Of a stretch of DNA of 43,854 nucleotides, positions 32,808-41,120 are shown in pieces. Position 1 is the first letter of the stretch, and the number at the start of each line of letters is the position of its first letter. The DNA is taken from positions 1 through 43,854 of the forward strand of contig CAKRZE010000019.1 of assembly GCA_934432725.1 (NCBI GenBank). Direction: 5' to 3'. The notes beneath the pieces are model-generated. The model was given only the letters and a program-made list of their open reading frames with translations, was not told the DNA's origin and ran no database searches. The translations under genes were made by a program, and so were the position numbers. The DNA is from an uncultured Eubacteriales bacterium (lineage in GTDB: Bacteria; Bacillota; Clostridia; Oscillospirales; CAG-272).

Positions 32808-34979
32808 ATGGGAATCATTCATGTTCTGGATTTTTCAATAGCCAATCTGATCGCTGCGGGCGAGGTTGTGGACCGCCCCGCCTCCGCCGTCAAAGAAATG
32901 ATGGAAAATGCACTGGATGCAGGCGCCACCTCTGTCACCGTGGAGGTCAAAAACGGCGGCTCCTCCTTTATGCGCGTCAGCGACAACGGCTGCGGCATGG
33001 AACGGGAGGATGTACCGGTCTGCGTCAGGCGGCATGCCACCAGCAAGATCCGGCAGGCATCCGATCTGGACAGCATTCTCACACTCGGCTTCCGGGGAGA
33101 GGCGCTTGCCGCCATCGCCAGCGTCTCCCGTCTGAGAATCATGACCAGACCGCACGGCGCCGAGGTCGGAACCCTTCTGGTCTGCGAAAACGGGGAAATC
33201 ACGGCGCTGGAGCCGACCGGCTGCCCGGAGGGAACCACAATCATTGCAGAAGAGCTGTTTGCCAACATCCCGGCACGGCGCAAATTCCTGAAAAAGGACG
33301 CTTCCGAAACGCTTGCCGTTGTCGCGGCGGCGGAAAAGGTCGCGCTCTCTCACCCGGAAACAGCCTTCAAGCTGATCACAGACGGCACGCTGCGCTTCTC
33401 TACCGCGGGCGACGGAAAGCTGTCCAACACCATTTACTCCGTTCTGGGCAGGGATTTTGCAAAAAAGCTGATCGAAGTACACGATATGACCGATGGGATC
33501 GGCGTGGAGGGCTATATCGGCAGACCGGACAATGTACGCGGCAACCGGAACTGCCAGAATTTCTTCATCAACGGACGCTATATCAAGAGCGCAACGGCAA
33601 CCGCGGCTTTGGAGCAGGCATTTGTCTCCTTCTGCCCCGCAGAGCGCTTTCCGGTCTGTGTGCTGAACCTGAGCATCCACCCCGCGCTGGTTGACGTCAA
33701 TGTGCATCCCGCCAAGCTTGAGGTCAAGTTTTCCAATGAAAAAGCGGTTTTCGGCGCGATCTACGCCGCTGTCCGCAACGCGCTTCAGCAGCATACCTCC
33801 CGCCCCGTCCCGGGCTTCCCCGATCTTCAGCTCAGGACAAGCGGAGACGATCTGAAAGGAATCGGCGATCTTGTGGCGCTCAGGCTGGAGACAGCCGAGG
33901 CTGCCGCCCAGATGAGTATGGACCGGGAAAAGCTCAACGTCACCTATGAACAGCTCTCCATGGACACCCGCGACACTGCGGACGCGCAGCCCCACAGGGT
34001 CAGGGTTGAGCTGCCCGGCTCCGACACCCTGCGGCATCCGGAGGAGGCTTCCGTGCCGGACGGAGGGAAAGAGCCTCCATCCCATAATGCCCCTGCGGAA
34101 AAGACCGATTCCATCCCTTCCGGACAGCAGCCCGGCGCGGATACGGCTCCTGCCGGTTCCCGCACGGAGCAGCAGACCGTCCTGTCCGTCCCCGGAGATG
34201 CCCCGTCCGGTCCCTTTGACCGCAAAGCCGGACCTTCAGCCGGCAAAGCCCCGGACAGCGGCTTTTCTTCCGGGATGCCGGACAGCTCCCCCGTTCCGGA
34301 CAGCACGGAAGGTGCCCCGGCGATCCTCCCGGATTCCGGAGAAGCACCGGAACGCGAAAGCGCGGCGGGAAGCCGTCCGGAGCGGCTGCCGCTCCCGTGG
34401 TACCGCATCGCCGGCGTCTTTTTCAACTGTTATGTTGTCGTGGAGCTGACCGGAAAGGTCATTCTGATCGACAAGCATGCCGCGCATGAGCGGATCATTT
34501 TTGAACAGCTGAAGGAAAATCTGTACAAATCCGCCTCCTGCCCCCAGATGCTGCTGCTTCCGATCCCGCTCCATTTGGAGAGCGGCGAATGCAGCGCAGC
34601 ACTGGAATATGCAGAGGAGCTGAGAAAAATAGGCTATGATTTCAGTGCGGAGGAAGCGCAGGGCTTTATTCAGCTTTTGCAGATCCCGTCGGAGTTCGAC
34701 CGCGCTGCGGCAGCCTCCGCATTCACTGTGCTGTGCGGCGAGCTTGCGGCAGGCAGGACGGAGCCGGGAATATCCCGCAATGTCCGCCTGGAAAAGGCGC
34801 TGTTTCAGGCTTCCTGCAAGGCTGCGGTCAAGGGCGGCAGAGAGGACACGCCGGAGGATATCCGCTGGATCGTCGAGCAGGTTCTGACCCTGCCGGACAT
34901 CAAATTCTGTCCGCACGGCAGACCGGTCGCCTTTGAAATGAACGAGCATCAGATCGAGCATCTGTTCCGGCGCGCCTGA
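32808..34979 (+). CDS. mutL: DNA mismatch repair protein MutL (endonuclease type)
   Basis: A 723-residue MutL. The N-terminal GHKL ATPase has motif ENALDAGAT, DNGCGM, RHATSKI and TLGFRGEAL. The transducer domain contains NFFINGRYIKS and VDVNVHPAKLEVKF. A long Pro/Ser/Asp-rich linker (about 380-530) connects to the C-terminal dimerisation and nuclease domain. The metal-binding nuclease motif is present as DKHAAHERIIFE (555-566), with K in place of the usual Q, and later ACKAAVKGG and CPHGRPV match other nuclease motifs. This is the strand-nicking MutL of bacteria that lack MutH. GGAAG lies before the ATG. Confidence 0.97.
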   Translation: MGIIHVLDFSIANLIAAGEVVDRPASAVKEMMENALDAGATSVTVEVKNGGSSFMRVSDNGCGMEREDVPVCVRRHATSKIRQASDLDSILTLGFRGEALAAIASVSRLRIMTRPHGAEVGTLLVCENGEITALEPTGCPEGTTIIAEELFANIPARRKFLKKDASETLAVVAAAEKVALSHPETAFKLITDGTLRFSTAGDGKLSNTIYSVLGRDFAKKLIEVHDMTDGIGVEGYIGRPDNVRGNRNCQNFFINGRYIKSATATAALEQAFVSFCPAERFPVCVLNLSIHPALVDVNVHPAKLEVKFSNEKAVFGAIYAAVRNALQQHTSRPVPGFPDLQLRTSGDDLKGIGDLVALRLETAEAAAQMSMDREKLNVTYEQLSMDTRDTADAQPHRVRVELPGSDTLRHPEEASVPDGGKEPPSHNAPAEKTDSIPSGQQPGADTAPAGSRTEQQTVLSVPGDAPSGPFDRKAGPSAGKAPDSGFSSGMPDSSPVPDSTEGAPAILPDSGEAPERESAAGSRPERLPLPWYRIAGVFFNCYVVVELTGKVILIDKHAAHERIIFEQLKENLYKSASCPQMLLLPIPLHLESGECSAALEYAEELRKIGYDFSAEEAQGFIQLLQIPSEFDRAAAASAFTVLCGELAAGRTEPGISRNVRLEKALFQASCKAAVKGGREDTPEDIRWIVEQVLTLPDIKFCPHGRPVAFEMNEHQIEHLFRRA

Positions 34980-35570
34980 CCGGGCTGCGCACGGATTCCC
35001 CGCACCCTGCCCCGCGCAAACACGGCACGGAAGCATTCCGCAAGGCAAAAAGCATGCCTCCCGGCCGGATTTGCGGCAAATACGAAAGCCGTGAGAAAAA
35101 ACGCCGCAGCCGTCCGGGACAGTGTGCTGCAAGAGAAGCCGGAACCCTGTTTCCGCCCCCGATTTCCCTCCCCGCCATACGGAGAAAAGCGGCAGATGCT
35201 CTGCGGGTGCAGACGGATACTCTGCCTCCGGTTTCCCTCCCTGCCATACGGAAAAAAGCCGCAAGGGAGCCCGAAGCGGAGAAACCACCCCGAAAACAGC
35301 CGTCCGCGTACCGGCAGGAAGGCTCCGCGCCGAAATGTGCGGTACAGGTTCCCCGTTTTGCGGCAAAGCAAATGCGGCTGATGCGGCGCTTCGCATCCTG
35401 TGCCGGCAGAGCACTCCCAAGGACGGCAGCCCGTCCCGGCAGCATTTCCTGCTTTTTCCGAAAAACAGAGCCGGAAGCCCGTGTCCGGGATATGCGCCGC
35501 ACCGGCATTTTCCTTCCGCAGGCAAGCCAACCCGCGCCATTATTTCAACTCAGAAAGGTATTTTTATATC
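34980..35570. other. Spacer between mutL and tgt
   Basis: 591 bp without a gene. A 28-bp word at 35163-35190 recurs at 35232-35259 with two mismatches (offset 69 bp). The last 30 bases are AT-rich and carry AAAGGT before the tgt start. No terminator was seen. Confidence 0.55.
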
Positions 35571-36707
35571 ATGTCATTTACTCTGCTCCGGACCGAGGGC
35601 GCTGCCAGACGCGGCAGAATGCACACCGTTCACGGCACCATCGAAACGCCCGTATTTATGAATGTCGGCACATCCGCAGCCATCAAGGGCGGCATCTCAA
35701 CCGATGATCTGCGCGAGCTGCACTGCCAGGTCGAGCTTTCCAACACCTATCATCTTCACATCCGTCCCGGAGACGAGCTGATCTTCCGTCTCGGCGGGCT
35801 TCACCGCTTTTTCAATTGGGATAAACCGATCCTGACCGATTCCGGCGGTTTTCAGGTATTTTCTCTCGCAAAGCTGCGTAAAATCACGGAGGAGGGCGTC
35901 TGGTTCAATTCACACGTGGACGGCGCACGCATTTTTATGGGGCCGGAGGAAAGCATGCGGATCCAGTCCCACCTTGCCTCCACCATCGCAATGGCATTCG
36001 ACGAGTGCATCGCCAATCCGGCGGAATACCGGTATACAAAGGATTCCTGCGACCGGACCTACCGCTGGCTGATCCGGTGCAGAAAGGAACTGACCCGGCT
36101 CAATGCCCAGAAGGGAACCATCAACCCCTCCCAGCTTCTGTTCGGCATCAATCAGGGCAGCACCTATGCCGACCTGCGCATTGAGCATATGAAGCAGATT
36201 GCGGACCTCGGACTGGACGGCTATGCCATCGGCGGACTGGCAGTCGGAGAAAGCGCGGAGGAAATGTACCGCATCATTGAGGCGGTCGAGCCGTATATGC
36301 CGAAGGATAAGCCGCGTTACCTGATGGGCGTCGGCACGCCCTGCAACATTCTGGAGGCAGTCTACCGCGGCGTGGACTTCTTTGACTGTGTGATGCCCTC
36401 CCGCAACGCGCGGCACGGAAACCTGTTTACATGGGAAGGCAAGCTGACGGTCCTGAACGAGGAATTCAAATACGATGACCGTCCGCTCTCCCCCACCTGC
36501 GGCTGCCCCGCCTGCCGGAGCTATTCCCGCGCCTATATCCGGCATCTGTTCAAGGCAAAGGAGATGCTCGGCATGCGCCTGTGCGTGCTGCACAATCTCT
36601 ACTTCTACAATACCCTGATGGAAAAAATCCGGGAAGCGCTGGACGAGGGCAGATACGAAGAATTTTACCGAAAGTATATCCGCATTCTCGCCCAGCGTGT
36701 GCAATAA
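35571..36707 (+). CDS. tgt: tRNA-guanine transglycosylase
   Basis: Exchanges guanine 34 of tRNAs with GUN anticodons for a queuosine precursor. The 378-residue protein has the general acid/base aspartate D90 (DSGGFQVFS), the base-recognition loop GGLAVGE, the nucleophile D272 (FDCVMPSRNARHG) and the zinc site C310, C312, C315, H341 (CGCPAC and LHNLYFYNTLM). GGLAVGE is the bacterial pattern, as opposed to GGLSGGE of queuine-using eukaryotic enzymes, which suggests preQ1 as substrate. MPSRNARHG differs from the common MPTRNARNG. The start at 35571 follows AAAGGT; the longer in-frame extension is not family-like. A LysR-type gene follows 29 bp downstream. Confidence 0.96.
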   Translation: MSFTLLRTEGAARRGRMHTVHGTIETPVFMNVGTSAAIKGGISTDDLRELHCQVELSNTYHLHIRPGDELIFRLGGLHRFFNWDKPILTDSGGFQVFSLAKLRKITEEGVWFNSHVDGARIFMGPEESMRIQSHLASTIAMAFDECIANPAEYRYTKDSCDRTYRWLIRCRKELTRLNAQKGTINPSQLLFGINQGSTYADLRIEHMKQIADLGLDGYAIGGLAVGESAEEMYRIIEAVEPYMPKDKPRYLMGVGTPCNILEAVYRGVDFFDCVMPSRNARHGNLFTWEGKLTVLNEEFKYDDRPLSPTCGCPACRSYSRAYIRHLFKAKEMLGMRLCVLHNLYFYNTLMEKIREALDEGRYEEFYRKYIRILAQRVQ

Positions 36708-36736
36708 CCGCCGCGCTGCGGGGACTGGAGTCTCAG

Positions 36737-37672
36737 ATGATCGACAACATCTCCCTTTACCGCAACTTTCATGAGGTCGCCGGCTGCGGAAGCATATCGG
36801 AGGCGGCGCAGCGTCTGTATATGACACAGCCCGCCGTCAGCGCCTCTGTCAAACAGCTGGAGCAGCAGCTCGGCGCCACACTCTTTTTCCGGACAAACCG
36901 CGGAATCAGGCTCACCCCGGAGGGAGAGCTTCTGGACAGCTATGTCCGCACGGCGCTGGCGGCGCTGGAGGAGGGCGAGGATAAGCTGCGCGAGATGACC
37001 GGACTCAACAGCGGACTTCTGCGCATCGGCGCCTCCGATATGACGCTGCGCTTTTACCTTCTGGAGCATATCCAGTCCTTCAGCCGGGCATTTCCCGGCA
37101 TCCGGATCACGATTTCCAACGCGCCGTCCCCCGCTACGATGGAGGCTCTTCTGCGAGGCGAAATCGATTTCGGTGTGGTATCCGGTCCGATCGACGCGGG
37201 ACATGAGATTGAAACCTTTCCGGTCATGGAGCTGCGGGATATTGCGGTCACCTCCTCCGATCGCTTCGGCACAGAGCCGGTCAGCTTTGAAGAGCTGACC
37301 GGGGAAAAGCTCATCATGCTGGACACCTCCACCAGCACGCGCCGGTTCACCGATGCGCAGCTGCGAAAGAACAAAGCCCCGGACGGACTTCTGCTCCCCG
37401 ATATCGAGCTGTCCACAAGCGATCTTATCATTGATTTTGCCTGCCGCGGAATCGGCATTGCATTTGTTCCGGAGCCGTTTGCCAGAGAAGCAATCCGAAA
37501 GGGTCTGCTTCATGAGATCCGGCTTCAACAGCCGTTTCAGACCCGCAGCTTTCTGATCGCCTGCCGCAAAAAAACAGCGCTTCCCGCAGCGGCGCTCCGT
37601 TTTTTGCAGGCATGCGGCATGTTTGGGGAAGCCGAGGAAAAGCCTTCCGGCACGACAGCCTCAAAGAGCTGA
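36737..37672 (+). CDS. LysR-family transcriptional regulator
   Basis: A 311-residue LysR-type regulator. The N-terminal winged helix-turn-helix (about 1-60) contains the typical GSISEAAQRLYMTQPAVSAS, KQLEQQLGATLFFR and RGIRLTPEGELL. A linker helix and a two-lobed effector domain (about 90-295) follow, with LRIGASD at its start and EIDFGVVSGP in the first lobe. The effector is not predictable. The ATG at 36737 follows CTGGAG. It begins 29 bp after tgt and is likely co-transcribed with it, so its targets may or may not concern queuosine. It is followed by a repeat array and no clear terminator. Confidence 0.94.
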   Translation: MIDNISLYRNFHEVAGCGSISEAAQRLYMTQPAVSASVKQLEQQLGATLFFRTNRGIRLTPEGELLDSYVRTALAALEEGEDKLREMTGLNSGLLRIGASDMTLRFYLLEHIQSFSRAFPGIRITISNAPSPATMEALLRGEIDFGVVSGPIDAGHEIETFPVMELRDIAVTSSDRFGTEPVSFEELTGEKLIMLDTSTSTRRFTDAQLRKNKAPDGLLLPDIELSTSDLIIDFACRGIGIAFVPEPFAREAIRKGLLHEIRLQQPFQTRSFLIACRKKTALPAAALRFLQACGMFGEAEEKPSGTTASKS

Positions 37673-38517
37673 CCGGGACTGCGGCACTCCTGCTCAGGAC
37701 GGATATGCACCCGTTTGACGGATGGGCACTGTCTGCCGCGTTTACAGAGGCTCATGCGGTTCCCGACGCCCAAGCGCCTCCCCGCACGGTGCTGCCTGAA
37801 AGCAGTCCGGCGCATGCGCGGATGTTCACGGTCCCGATCCCCGCTCGCCTCTCCATCGGATAAAATCCGAAAAAATCAGCCGCCCACAGGCGGTTCCCGG
37901 CGTCAAGCGCCTCCCCGCACGGCGCTGCCTGAAAGCAGACCGGCGCATGCGCGGATGCTCACGGTCCCGGTCCCCGCTCGCCTCTCCATCGGACAAAATC
38001 CAAAAAATCAGCCGCACGCAGGCGGTTTCCGGCGCCCAAGCGCCTCCCCGCACGGTGCTGCCTGAAAGCAGTCCGGCGCATGCGCGGATGTTCACGGTCC
38101 CGATCCCCGCTCGCCTCTCCATCGGATAAAATCCGAAAAAATCAGCCGCCCACAGGCGGTTCCCGGCGTCAAGCGCCTCCCCGCACGGCGCTGCCTGAAA
38201 GCAGGCTGCTGCACAAACAACTCCGCTCTGCGCTTCCGCGCCGCAGCGCCCCCCTCCTCCTTTTTTCGCGGGATCCGGAGCGTTTTCCGGCAAAATCACC
38301 TGATCTCCTTGAATTTTCAATAAATATTTGAAAAATCATCATACAGGCGTCACATTATCTGGCTATACTATCCTTAACAAACAGGAAAAAGCTTATCCTC
38401 AAAGGAAAAATATCTGCTTTATCCGTTTCTGCCGCGCCGTGCGCCCGGAAACCGGAGACACAGACTGCAAGCAATCCGGCGGATTACCGATTGCCGCCAA
38501 GAAAGGCAGGATACACG
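37673..38517. other. Spacer with repeat array and the htrA upstream region
   Basis: About 845 bp. It holds the tandem array (37775-38204), then an AT-rich patch (38300-38420) with TTGAATTTTC and a GTCACAT...TATACTATCC element that probably contains the htrA promoter. No gene was recognised. Confidence 0.7.
37775..38204. repeat. Tandem array, 133-bp monomers in A-B-A-B order
   Basis: Monomers begin at 37775, 37908, 38041 and 38174; the last is cut after about 31 bases. Monomers 1 and 3 read identically over 133 bp. Monomer 2 differs at about ten positions (GCGCTG for GTGCTG, GGACAAAATCC for GGATAAAATCC), and the truncated fourth copy has the monomer 2 variant. The 15-18 bases before 37775 match the end of type B, so the array may once have been longer. 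Each monomer has small inverted repeats (CGGAT-AAA-ATCCG and CCGCC-CACA-GGCGG in type A). 133 is not a multiple of three, arguing against coding. Confidence 0.95.
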
Positions 38518-40155
38518 ATGAATCAAGACTATAATCCCCTCCATCCGGAAAACGGCTCTGCGGAGCCGGAAAACCGTTCGTCCGAGCAAAATGCTGCCGG
38601 CACACAGACCCCGGCAGAAAACACCGGAGCCTTCACAGAAAATACCCAGTCGGACACCTCCTCCGGCAATGAAGCATATGACCGTCTGATGCGCAGCAAC
38701 GGCTATTCCGATGCATGGCAGCAGCCGGAGCAGAATCAGCCCCCAAAGAACAATGCTGCCGGAGCCTCACAGGGCGCGGGGTATAATCCCACCCCCTCCG
38801 GCACACAGCAGGCTCCGGACGGCGGACAGCAAGGCTATCGGCAGGGCGGACAGAATTATCATGCATACGGCGCTGCCCCCAATGCCCCCTACGGTGCGCC
38901 TTACGCCCCGGGAGGCTACGGCTACGGAGGTTACGGCTACGGAGGATATCAGCAGCAGCCTGCCGGCGCCCAATACCGTCCGGCACAGCAGCAGCGCCCC
39001 CCCAAGCAGAAAAAGTACGCCACGCGCGCCGGCTTGGTTTGGACGCTTGTCATTTGCCTTCTGTTTTCCGCCCTCTGCGGCGGCGCAGGCTTTGTTGCGG
39101 GCGCCATGATGGGTAAGGGGACCAGTATTCCCGGCATTATATCCGGCGGAGGCACGGTCAACATCAACAATTACACCTCCGAGCCTGCCGCACCCTCCAA
39201 GGCGGACGGAACCGTTGCCGGGGTGGTTGCCGCAGTGTCCGAATCCGTTGTGGAGATCTCCACGGAAACCGTTTCCACCGGCATTTCCTACGGTCAGTAT
39301 ATCACAAGCGGCGCAGGCTCCGGCGTTATCATTGATACCCAGGGCTATATCATCACCTGCAATCATGTGATTGAGGGCGCCTCCAAAATCACAGTCAAGC
39401 TAACCACCGGCAAGGACTATGAAGCCTCCGTCGTCGGCTCGGACTCCGAAACCGACATTGCCGTAATCAAGATCGATGCCGGCTCCGACACGCTGAAGGC
39501 AGTGGAGTTTGCCGATTCCGACAGTCTTATCGTCGGGCAGGAAATTGTGGTCATCGGAAACCCGCTCGGTTCCCTCGGCGGCTCTGTCACAAACGGCATT
39601 ATCAGCGCCACCGGCCGTGAGATTGAAATTGAAGGACAGATGTATACCCTGCTCCAGACAAACGCCGCAATCAATCCCGGCAACTCAGGCGGCGGCATGT
39701 TCGATATGAACGGGCGCCTGATCGGCATTGTCAACGCAAAGTCCTCTGGAAGCGATATTGAGGGACTCGGCTTTGCAATCCCGAGCAAAAATGCGCAAAA
39801 TGTTGCTTCCCAGCTGATCGCCTACGGCTATATCAAGGGAAGAGTCAAGATCGGCATCCAGTGCTTTGAGGTACAGAGTCAGGAAGACTATATGAAGTAT
39901 TGGAAGTACAGCAAATACATCACCGACTACGGCGTGTATATTGCGGAAGCCGAAAACAAGAGCTTTGAGACCGGCGACCGGATCGTTGCATTTGACGGCA
40001 CCGAAATTTCCACCTTCAGCGACCTGAAGGCGCTGCTGTCGAAGTGTGAGGTGGGTCAAAAGGTCACCATCACGGTATCCCGTCTGAACGCGGCAACCGG
40101 AAAGAGTCAGCTGATGCAGATCGAAACCGAGCTGACCGAAAAGACACCGGACTGA
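38518..40155 (+). CDS. htrA: HtrA/DegP-like membrane-anchored serine protease
   Basis: A 545-residue trypsin-like protease for misfolded exported proteins. An unusual cytoplasmic N-terminus of about 165 residues is rich in Gln, Asn, Gly, Tyr and Pro (including PGGYGYGGYGYGGY). Then come one membrane helix (about 171-195), the protease domain with triad H283 (TCNHVI), D313 (ETDIAVIKI) and S390 (GNSGGG), and a C-terminal PDZ domain (about 435-530; GVYIAEAENKSFETGDRIV). The active site should face outside. AAAGGCAGGA precedes the ATG at 38518. A terminator separates it from the two-component genes downstream, which are plausible regulators of envelope stress (inference). Confidence 0.95.
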   Translation: MNQDYNPLHPENGSAEPENRSSEQNAAGTQTPAENTGAFTENTQSDTSSGNEAYDRLMRSNGYSDAWQQPEQNQPPKNNAAGASQGAGYNPTPSGTQQAPDGGQQGYRQGGQNYHAYGAAPNAPYGAPYAPGGYGYGGYGYGGYQQQPAGAQYRPAQQQRPPKQKKYATRAGLVWTLVICLLFSALCGGAGFVAGAMMGKGTSIPGIISGGGTVNINNYTSEPAAPSKADGTVAGVVAAVSESVVEISTETVSTGISYGQYITSGAGSGVIIDTQGYIITCNHVIEGASKITVKLTTGKDYEASVVGSDSETDIAVIKIDAGSDTLKAVEFADSDSLIVGQEIVVIGNPLGSLGGSVTNGIISATGREIEIEGQMYTLLQTNAAINPGNSGGGMFDMNGRLIGIVNAKSSGSDIEGLGFAIPSKNAQNVASQLIAYGYIKGRVKIGIQCFEVQSQEDYMKYWKYSKYITDYGVYIAEAENKSFETGDRIVAFDGTEISTFSDLKALLSKCEVGQKVTITVSRLNAATGKSQLMQIETELTEKTPD

Positions 40156-40207
40156 GTCCGTTGCACCGCGCAATAAGCGGCTGCATTCCAATCAAATGAA
40201 ATGAAAG

Positions 40208-40249
40208 GCGGGGAGCTGTCGGCAGAATCGGACGGTTCCCCGCACTTTT
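40208..40249 (+). terminator. Intrinsic terminator of htrA
   Basis: GCGGGGA (40208-40214) pairs with TCCCCGC (40237-40243), with inner GCTGTC/GACGGT pairing, then ACTTTTT. Confidence 0.88.
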
Positions 40250-40391
40250 TATCCTCAAGAAGTGTCTGCGGGACAGCGCCTGCCGCATCGCAGCCGTTCC
40301 CGGTTTTCCTCCGGGGGCTGGGACTTTTCCGGTTCGGCGCAGTCTTTCCGCCGCTTTCTCATACAATCCATTCAGGAAAGGATGCCCATGG

Positions 40392-41120
40392 GTGAAAAAG
40401 GGCAGCGGGTACGCTTTCATGCCGCAATACAGCATTCTCATCACCGATGACGAAGAAAACATCCGGAAGCTGATCCGGAAATACGCCGAATTTGAAGGAC
40501 ATACCGTTACCGAGGCGGAAAACGGCATGGAAGCCGTCCGACTGTGCAGGGAGCGCTCCTTTGACATCGTCATCATGGATATTATGATGCCGGAGCTTGA
40601 CGGACTTTCCGCCTGCCGGGAGATCCGGAAATTTTCCGACACGCCGATTCTGATGCTTTCCGCGCGCGGAGAAGAATATGACAAAATCAGCGGCTTTGAA
40701 TTCGGGATCGATGATTATGTGGTAAAGCCGTTCTCTCCGAAGGAGCTGATGCTGCGCATTGACGCCATCCTGAAGCGAGCCGGGAAAGCCCGGACATCCG
40801 ACTCCCGCCAGCCGGCGCATGAAACCTTTTCGGCGGAGGGACTGTTCGCGGATTTCACCGGACGAATCGTCACCGTTGACGGAAAAAAGACCGATATGTC
40901 CCCAAAAGAATATGACCTTTTCTTCTACATGCTCCGGAACCGGAACATTGCCCTGACGCGCGAAAAACTGATCAGCGAGGTCTGGGGGTATGATTTCTAC
41001 GGCGATGACCGCACGCTGGACACGCACATCAAGCTGCTGCGCAAGAGCCTCGGACCCTACAGCAAATTTATCGTTACATTGCGGGGAGTGGGATACCGAT
41101 TTGAAACCGATCCTTCATAA
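40392..41120 (+). CDS. OmpR/PhoB-family response regulator
   Basis: A 242-residue regulator. The receiver has the acidic pair D19/D20 (ITDDEEN), phosphoacceptor D63 (IVIMDIMMPELDG) and K112 (VVKPFSPKEL). The winged-helix DNA-binding domain (about 145-240) has MSPKEYDLFFYML, REKLISEVWGYDF and DTHIKLLRKSL...GVGYRFE. The GTG at 40392 is chosen because GGAAAGGA ends nine bases upstream; ATG 40419, nine codons later, is a possible start but lacks a well-placed site. The kinase gene overlaps the end of this gene, so they form one operon. Its location after htrA suggests control of envelope quality (inference). Confidence 0.95.
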   Translation: MKKGSGYAFMPQYSILITDDEENIRKLIRKYAEFEGHTVTEAENGMEAVRLCRERSFDIVIMDIMMPELDGLSACREIRKFSDTPILMLSARGEEYDKISGFEFGIDDYVVKPFSPKELMLRIDAILKRAGKARTSDSRQPAHETFSAEGLFADFTGRIVTVDGKKTDMSPKEYDLFFYMLRNRNIALTREKLISEVWGYDFYGDDRTLDTHIKLLRKSLGPYSKFIVTLRGVGYRFETDPS

